Origin: Arthrobacter sp. P2b
GTDB taxonomy: Bacteria > Actinomycetota > Actinomycetes > Actinomycetales > Micrococcaceae
Direction: 5' to 3'
DNA length: 64,000 nucleotides
Assembly (NCBI RefSeq): GCF_900168295.1
Contig: NZ_FVZL01000013.1
Location: 1 to 64,000, forward strand
Positions 58,665 to 64,000 of the stretch are shown here, in pieces. A program made the translations under genes and the position numbers. A model generated the notes under the pieces. That model was not told the origin of the DNA. It was given only the letters and a program-made list of their open reading frames with translations, and searched no databases. The number at the start of each line of letters is the position of its first letter. Position 1 is the first letter of the stretch.

Positions 58665-59750
58665 TCAGAGCCTACCCGCGAGGTGCGCGTAGCGGGAAAT
58701 GATCTCGGTTCGGTTGGAAGCCCCCAGTTTCCGCAAAATTTTCTTTACATGTGATTTAACTGTGTGGATGCTGATGACCAGTTCCGACGCAATGTGCTGA
58801 TTAGATGCCCCTTCGAGGATGAGCTTCAAGACCTCACGCTCCCTCCCAGTAGGCGGAGCATGTAAGTATCGGTCAGGATCCTCTAATGCTGTGACCCCTG
58901 AAGGTGCAATGTCTGTCTCTGCAAATATCCCAGCATTTAAAGCAGATACAGAGGTCGTCGTTTTCAAATAATCGTTGGCAACGGCATGCAGAGCCTGTAG
59001 GCGATGATTCTGCGCATCCTCCACAAGCAGCCGGTCCATTACTGCGGCAAAGCAGGAGGCAAAGAGATTGGCACCGTCTTTTTGCAAATCGACCAAAGGC
59101 GCATCCTCATCTGCGATATGGAATATGCCAATTACTTTACGTCCAACTGATACCGGGACGATCAATTGTCGGCTGCTTCGGAGAATGCGCGTGGCCTCTA
59201 CCGATGCAGCAACTCCACATTGATATGTGGAGACCGAGAGACCCGACGACATCACCAGGCGTTCGGCGGAAGACTTGGTAGCATGAAAAGACATCAGCGG
59301 GTCCAGACCTTCCCCGTGCAAGGCAGCAGGTTCGATTCTGTTCGACCCGGACTTTGATAACATGACAGATTCTACTGATATTATTCGCGCCATTTCACTG
59401 CAGCCGCGCCGCAGGAGTTCTGAGACTGAGCGTACTGACCTTAGGTCCTTTATTGAATCGGAAATTTCCGCCACGATCCAGTGACTAACTTGTTCCTCCC
59501 ATGCCTGAACCTCATAAATTGCCTGGACCAATCTCGCAATCATTTTCCCCCAGCCGAAAAGGATCTCATCGCTGCCAATCTGCTGCGAAATGTGGGCGGA
59601 CGCTACTCTGCAGGCGTTGTGGAGGAGATCCAGAGCTACCCGCGGGTCTTTCGTGAAGGGTGGCTCGCCCCCTCCGCCGAGAAGCCTGGTGTAGGCGGTG
59701 AGAGCTGCAACGACCTGGTCAGAGAGCCTCTCTGGCAGAAGTATGTTCAT
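58665..59750 (-). CDS. GAF-LuxR-type regulator 2 of the terpene cluster
   Basis: A 361-aa regulator. Residues about 120-260 resemble a GAF sensor (a LIVPVSVGRKVIGIFHIADE strand and flanking helices). The LuxR-type helix-turn-helix occupies the last 65 residues (TGREREVLKLILEGASNQHI, then HTVKSHVKKILRKLG). There is no receiver domain, so it probably senses a small molecule directly. Its start overlaps the stop of the preceding regulator by four bases. Confidence 0.85.
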   Translation of the reverse strand: MNILLPERLSDQVVAALTAYTRLLGGGGEPPFTKDPRVALDLLHNACRVASAHISQQIGSDEILFGWGKMIARLVQAIYEVQAWEEQVSHWIVAEISDSIKDLRSVRSVSELLRRGCSEMARIISVESVMLSKSGSNRIEPAALHGEGLDPLMSFHATKSSAERLVMSSGLSVSTYQCGVAASVEATRILRSSRQLIVPVSVGRKVIGIFHIADEDAPLVDLQKDGANLFASCFAAVMDRLLVEDAQNHRLQALHAVANDYLKTTTSVSALNAGIFAETDIAPSGVTALEDPDRYLHAPPTGREREVLKLILEGASNQHIASELVISIHTVKSHVKKILRKLGASNRTEIISRYAHLAGRL

Positions 59751-60922
59751 GATCGCGGTGACTCCGGCGAAGGATGATTCTGCAAGAAGCGCGCGCTGGC
59801 CTCCGCCCGCGTGGTCGCCCCGAGCTTATCCAGGACGCTCTTGACATGTGACTTTACAGTCTCCTCAGATACTGAAAGGTGCCGTGCAATGGTGGAGTTG
59901 GTGGCCCCGGTGGTCAGCTCTTGAAGGACCTCGCGCTCCCGGCGTGTGAGGCCCCAATGATCCCTGGACCTCCCGCCCCAAACGGGTCCGAAGTGGGGGG
60001 CCGGGACACGGTGAGCCGAATAAGTTCCTGCCGCCTCCTGTGACTTCCCTGGTGTGTTTTCCAGTATCGCGGTCAACGAATTGAGCAGCTGGATAGAGCG
60101 TCTCGAGCAGTCCCGTCCGCGTTTCGCCAGCTCCATTTTTTCACGGGCCACCATGATTTGTTCAGAAAGCAAAGCGAGAATTTTCATATCAGATTCACGG
60201 ACCGGATCATCGTGTCGGTCTGCATGCAGCATGCCAATTACCCGCCCCTGGGAGACAAGTGGGGCTGCCACATATCCTGCGGGTCGAGAGAGCTCGAGGA
60301 GCGGTGGAAAGGTGCGGTGAGACAAGTCGGCGCCGTTGACCATGAATGGCCTTTGGAGGCGAACCATTTCAGCCTCACGATCTGCAGCAAGGAGGGAAAA
60401 CTTAGCTCCTTGAAGGAACTCGCCCAAGTTTCTGAAGTCCTCCAGTAACTCAGGCGAAATGGAATAGGCGATAGGTACCCAATCGGAACCTGATACAGCT
60501 GATATAAGTACCTTCGCAAAACCGACCTTGTGGCACAGCCCGGCCGCCTTGGTCATGGCATCCTCGTTCCCCATGGTTCCCAGGGCGCTACTCACTGCGT
60601 GGAGATGACGGAGTGTCGCAGGGTTAACGCCACCACGGGTCTTCGCGACTTCACGACCTTGTGTCACGAGTCTCAGAAGCAAGTCTGCGGCCTCGGCGAC
60701 TCGGCTCGACTCAAGGTTCCCCTTTACAAGAGCGGTTATCAAAGCTTCACTTTCCAAATAAGCTTCCGTGCCACTCACGAGATCATGGTGCCGTCCTTCG
60801 GACAGTCGAAACCGAACGTGCTCAATGATTTCCCCATCCGAGAGCATCCAGACAGGTGCGTTAGGCTCCCTGTCGGCGGCCGTGGAAAGCTGCCGCAGCG
60901 GCGACTCCGTTAGAGTGGTCAT
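59747..60922 (-). CDS. GAF-LuxR-type regulator 1 of the terpene cluster
   Basis: A 391-aa regulator with the same plan as the next protein: a GAF-like middle (about 150-285, with GYVAAPLVSQGRVIGMLHAD), a linker rich in Ser and Gly, and a C-terminal LuxR helix-turn-helix (LTRREREVLQELTTGATNST, VKSHVKSVLDKLG). Such GAF-LuxR proteins often control aromatic or terpenoid degradation genes in actinobacteria. First gene of the pair; the two proteins probably act together on the divergent promoter at 55.8 kb. Confidence 0.85.
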   Translation of the reverse strand: MTTLTESPLRQLSTAADREPNAPVWMLSDGEIIEHVRFRLSEGRHHDLVSGTEAYLESEALITALVKGNLESSRVAEAADLLLRLVTQGREVAKTRGGVNPATLRHLHAVSSALGTMGNEDAMTKAAGLCHKVGFAKVLISAVSGSDWVPIAYSISPELLEDFRNLGEFLQGAKFSLLAADREAEMVRLQRPFMVNGADLSHRTFPPLLELSRPAGYVAAPLVSQGRVIGMLHADRHDDPVRESDMKILALLSEQIMVAREKMELAKRGRDCSRRSIQLLNSLTAILENTPGKSQEAAGTYSAHRVPAPHFGPVWGGRSRDHWGLTRREREVLQELTTGATNSTIARHLSVSEETVKSHVKSVLDKLGATTRAEASARFLQNHPSPESPRS

Positions 60923-61019
60923 GTTCTCTCCTTTGAGATGAAGTTGTTCGAAGCCGTCGAATGCATCGACGCAAACGCTTGCTGGCGTATTGATTGGTTT
61001 GTGTATTGGATCCCTAGCT

Positions 61020-61233
61020 ACTCCCGTGCCGCCGACGAACCACTTCGTGAGGGACCTTCACGCCAGTCCAGGGTCTGGGTGAAATCCTCGTCCCACGTCA
61101 CTCGCGCGCCTGCTTCGCCCAGAAGACCAGCGGGCCTGCAGCGGCTTCCTGATAGGTGGCCGCTATGGCGAAGGCGTTCGCCGCCCTGGAACGGGAGGGG
61201 CCGACGGTCCTCGTGCAGGAAACCTTCTACCAT
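61020..61233 (-). pseudogene. Decayed 5' end of an acetyl-CoA synthetase gene
   Basis: On the minus strand, short segments in shifting frames match the N-terminus of acetyl-CoA synthetase in order: EGFLHEDRRPLPFQ, then AATYQEAAAGPLVFWAKQARE, then VTWDEDFTQTLDW. Frameshifts and a stop separate them, and the remaining 80% of the gene is absent. ATG would be at 61233. Confidence 0.65.
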
Positions 61234-61339
61234 CCGGCCCATCTGCCGAGAGAGACGGTCCCTCAGCAACCCAGTCCGATTTCCATGTCCGCCGTTGGTT
61301 CAAATTCTGGTGACGCCGCGTTCGGTGGCGCGTTTGAGA

Positions 61340-61640
61340 AGTCGCATCCCACGCCGTAGCCGAAAATCAGGGCCGGGCCGATGTGGGAGCCGGGGTAGCC
61401 GCCGAAGACATGGACGGCGGCGCCGACCCCGTGCAGGCCAGGGAAGTTACCAAAGTCACCCCTGCCAATCTGCGCACGGTAGAACGGTCCCGTCCCCAGC
61501 GCGACCAGGTTCGGGCTGGGCTGGTGGTCCATGTCTCCGCGGAAGTTGCTGTATAGGGTCGAGCCGCGGCCAAACGCGCGGTTCCGCCCCGGTCGGCGAT
61601 TGTTGTACTCCATGACGATCTGGGCCCCGCGTCTATCTAG
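61340..61640 (-). pseudogene. Remnant of an FAD-binding dehydrogenase (3-ketosteroid dehydrogenase-like)
   Basis: Minus-strand segments FGRGSTLYSNFRGD, HQPSPNLVALGTGPFYRAQI and GGYPGSHIGPALIFGYGVG correspond to the C-terminal part of KSTD/fumarate-reductase-type flavoproteins. About 25 residues of the expected FAD loop between them are missing, and no N-terminal part is present. It follows the same orientation as the acetyl-CoA synthetase remnant. Confidence 0.65.
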
Positions 61641-62350
61641 ATCTTCTCCGCCAGTTCGGCCGCGGCCCGCTCTTGGCCGTCTATCCGGTCCGGTGGGAGC
61701 AGCCACGGACATTGGTACAGCGGTAACTAAACCTTGGCGGACAGAGCCTGGGCGGTTCTGTGTGTTTGACCGCCAAAATGAGAAAAGAATCGAGGCTACT
61801 GTGCTGGCTCGTATGCGACGATCTGCCATTTCCCACCGTAGAACTCCAGATACGAGTCGGCCGGCAACGAACAGAGGCTTCTTCTTGTGTCATCGCCTAG
61901 CACTCCCTTCCTGCGTTTAGTAGGTTACGAATGTTTCATAGGACTTCAGGATGTCGTGCAGTGCTTTGTTCAGGAGGGGGGAAACTACGCGATTGGCTAC
62001 CCGATCTCGCTCCGACTGGGTGCGCCGTGCTCCCGTCGGGAACCGGCGCGTCGGAGTAACGTCGTAGTGCGCCAGTCCGTCAAAGGCGCAAAGCTTCAGC
62101 CTGTAACGGGCGCGAAGAGGATGCCAAGGCGGCCATGCCGAAGGAAGCAGCCTTTGAACCGGAGCAGCTTTCGTGACCGATTGCGCTCAGAGATAATGGA
62201 ACGAGGCGTTAGCCAGGAACTTAGCTCATTGGTCAACTGCCCGCTCCGCTGGCCAACAACGCTCGCAATCCATATGGACTGCTGGTTCGGCTACCCTCCT
62301 CGATTCACCAAACGGGTTTTCAGTTCCGCCAATTAAGCTGGCAAGCCACA
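61641..62350. other. Stretch without an identifiable gene
   Basis: No protein family is recognised. A minus-strand frame ending at 61917 reads protein-like near its end (NKALHDILKSYETFVTY) but has no start or homologue that I recognise. The region is probably decayed sequence between the FAD-dehydrogenase remnant and the large LuxR gene. Confidence 0.4.
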
Positions 62351-64000
62351 CTAGCAATCCGGGATCGATCGTCGGTTCATCCACGAAGCAATTTGGGTAC
62401 GGGAAGTCATCCCGAGTTTGGCCAGAATGCTCTCGACATGTCCTTCGACGGTCCTAGTTGACAGGACCAAGTTGTCTGCGATCTCACGGTTGCTCTGGCC
62501 GTCCGCGATAAGTGCTGCAACTTGGTGTTGTCTCTTGGTCAACGCGCCGACATCCCTGTCGGAGGCTGCATCTCGCTCGGAAACCTCCAAGCCCAGTACC
62601 CGGGCTCTCACTTCATCTGGGCTCATCCGGTAGCCTCGCGTGAGCGCTTCACGATAGGCACGAGAACCGAGCGCCTTGTCGGCCCGTTTGGCCCATTTTT
62701 CATGAGCCCCCGCCAGATGCGGACCGAACGACGCAATGCTGCTTTCCAAAACCTCCCAGACGCGGGACGCGACGCCTCGGATGACCGCTGCATCTTCATA
62801 TTTTGTTTGCTCAACAAGTGCACTGGAAATGACTTCAAGGTTGAGTGCCGTCATCACTTTGTCGTCGAAAACCAAGGCACGGCCCAGGCTTTCATGTGCG
62901 TATTCAAGGGCGCGCTTCAGATTTCCCTGCGACCAGGCACAGCAAGCCTTGGACCACAATGCCACGGACTTTACATAGGTCTCTCTGACCTTGTCGCTGA
63001 GTGTTATTGACTCTGCGGAAACTTCTTCAGCTCTTGAGAAGTCGGCCATTAACGCATACGTGATGCTCAACTGACACAGTACTAACATGGTGCCTTCGAT
63101 GCGATTGGCAGCGCGATCCCGCGCCAATGCTTTTTCGAACATTGAGGCGGCGGAGGAGGGATTTCCGCCAAAGAGAAGGAGGGCGCCGGACCAGGTCTGT
63201 ATCTGGGTCTCGATGTCGTCAACGTCTGTTTCCGAGATATTCCCGGCGGTCTTCAGTTCTTCGAGAAGAAGTGTGCATTCTCTGAGACGCTGATGGCTTC
63301 CGGCAAAGTCACCTTGGACCGCTGCCGCCCAAGCGGCGACGCAGAGGGCGCGGCACATCTCAGTTCCGTAATCCGTCGATGCCGCCAGGATCAGGTCCAA
63401 CCATCGACGCCCCTCGCTGACGAAGCCTCCGAGCATCCAGTGAAAGCGAAGGGCTGTTACGAGCTTCAAAGCCGAGACTTCTGACGACTCCGTCCCGGCA
63501 ACGCAGTATGTGAGAGCTGCCCGCAGGTTCTCGTGCTCCGAACGTAGTCGGCTGATCCACTCGTTTTGTTTATGCGACCAAAATTGCTCAGCACTGGACT
63601 GGGAAAGTTCCAAGTAGTACTGGCAGTGCCTTCGCCGCAGAGTTGCCTCCTCACCGACGTCTTGCGCGCGTTCAAGAGCGTACTGGCGGATGGTCTCTAG
63701 AACCTGATACCTGACACTATTAGGGGTCACGATCGCAATCAGGATCGACTTGGCAACAAGAGAGTCGACCACCTCGAGAACCGAGCTCTGGGAAAGGTTT
63801 TCGTCGGAGCAGATGCGTTCTATGGCATCGAGATCGGTGCTTCCAGCAAATACGGACAGCCGCCGCCAAAGAACCTTCTGCTCTGAAGTGCAAAGATCAT
63901 AACTCCAGTCGATAAGTGCACGCAGGGTCTGCTGTCGGGGCGGAGCTGTCGGACTCCCGGAGGACAGAATCGCGAAGCGGCTCTTGAGTCGCTTCAGAAG
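62351..64000 (-). CDS. Large ATPase-LuxR regulator, partial (N-terminus beyond the window)
   Basis: The last 549 residues of a LuxR-type protein of the LAL/AfsR-like ATPase class. The visible part begins in the helical region after the NB-ARC/AAA ATPase (ALIDWSYDLCTSEQKVLWRR, then RLSVFAG), continues with RYQVLETIRQYALERA and TPR-like helices (about 250-450), and ends in a LuxR helix-turn-helix (LTKRQHQVAALIADGQSNREI, VEGHVESILAKLG). The Walker motifs lie outside the window. Such regulators are usually ATP-dependent activators; the target here is unknown. Confidence 0.88.
   Translation of the reverse strand, partial: LLKRLKSRFAILSSGSPTAPPRQQTLRALIDWSYDLCTSEQKVLWRRLSVFAGSTDLDAIERICSDENLSQSSVLEVVDSLVAKSILIAIVTPNSVRYQVLETIRQYALERAQDVGEEATLRRRHCQYYLELSQSSAEQFWSHKQNEWISRLRSEHENLRAALTYCVAGTESSEVSALKLVTALRFHWMLGGFVSEGRRWLDLILAASTDYGTEMCRALCVAAWAAAVQGDFAGSHQRLRECTLLLEELKTAGNISETDVDDIETQIQTWSGALLLFGGNPSSAASMFEKALARDRAANRIEGTMLVLCQLSITYALMADFSRAEEVSAESITLSDKVRETYVKSVALWSKACCAWSQGNLKRALEYAHESLGRALVFDDKVMTALNLEVISSALVEQTKYEDAAVIRGVASRVWEVLESSIASFGPHLAGAHEKWAKRADKALGSRAYREALTRGYRMSPDEVRARVLGLEVSERDAASDRDVGALTKRQHQVAALIADGQSNREIADNLVLSTRTVEGHVESILAKLGMTSRTQIASWMNRRSIPDC

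Noticed and set aside
1..64000. CRISPR arrays, rRNA and tRNA genes
   Set aside because: No regularly spaced repeats, no rRNA-like sequence and no cloverleaf with a CCA-type end were noticed; a dedicated tRNA scan was not possible.

Overview
The window is high-GC bacterial DNA with actinobacterial hallmarks: ANTAR and DUF4193 proteins, GTG/TTG starts, many 4-base ATGA gene overlaps, TRAP and ABC sugar importers under LacI regulators, and a P450/ferredoxin catabolic operon. Gene content and protein style fit a soil Micrococcaceae, most likely Arthrobacter or Pseudarthrobacter. This assignment rests on recognised families, not on a database search. I saw no rRNA, tRNA or CRISPR array.

Region 1 (1-5 kb) holds the tail of a hexulose-phosphate-synthase-like gene, 6-phosphofructokinase, a secreted fibronectin-III protein with a long leader, and a small phosphotransferase. 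Region 2 (5-14 kb) is a LacI-controlled sugar-acid module: TRAP importer (dctPQM), a beta-hydroxyacid dehydrogenase, a DXR-like (DRL family) oxidoreductase, a gluconokinase and a PRISE-like reductase. Two copies of the same 19-bp operator, in opposite orientation, frame the regulator gene. Region 3 (14-21 kb) has a carboxylate-amine ligase, a six-gene stress/membrane operon with its own MarR regulator and a matching palindrome upstream, then GAF and GAF-ANTAR sensor proteins.

Region 4 (21-34 kb) is a LacI-controlled ABC sugar importer followed by two Gfo/Idh dehydrogenases, two xylose-isomerase-like TIM barrels, a ThuA protein, a DhaK-DhaL kinase, an RpiB-type isomerase and a hydroxyacyl-CoA-dehydrogenase-like enzyme. 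This looks like glycoside oxidation followed by ketose phosphorylation and isomerisation. Region 5 (34-45 kb) carries a cache sensor, succinate-semialdehyde dehydrogenase, a BCCT transporter, and a GntR-linked operon (two AA_synth proteins, hydrolase, aldehyde dehydrogenase, tautomerase, LLM flavin monooxygenase). A divergent SnoaL-flavin reductase fusion could supply reduced flavin.

Region 6 (45-53 kb) is a recombination zone. Its centre is a 4-kb candidate mobile element bounded by near-identical TTGCATCYRATGCA sites. It encodes an active-looking tyrosine recombinase, an HTH protein, a zinc-ribbon protein fused to a degenerate recombinase domain, and a leucine-rich protein. Beside it lie DUF4193, a serine resolvase, a truncated glycogen-debranching gene, another gene remnant and a frameshifted IS3-type transposase tail. 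Region 7 (53-64 kb) resembles the alpha-terpineol (terp) operon: a CYP108-like P450, ferredoxin reductase and 2Fe-2S ferredoxin diverge from alcohol and aldehyde dehydrogenases, followed by two tandem GAF-LuxR regulators. Decayed fragments of acetyl-CoA synthetase and an FAD dehydrogenase follow, and a large ATPase-LuxR regulator runs off the right edge.
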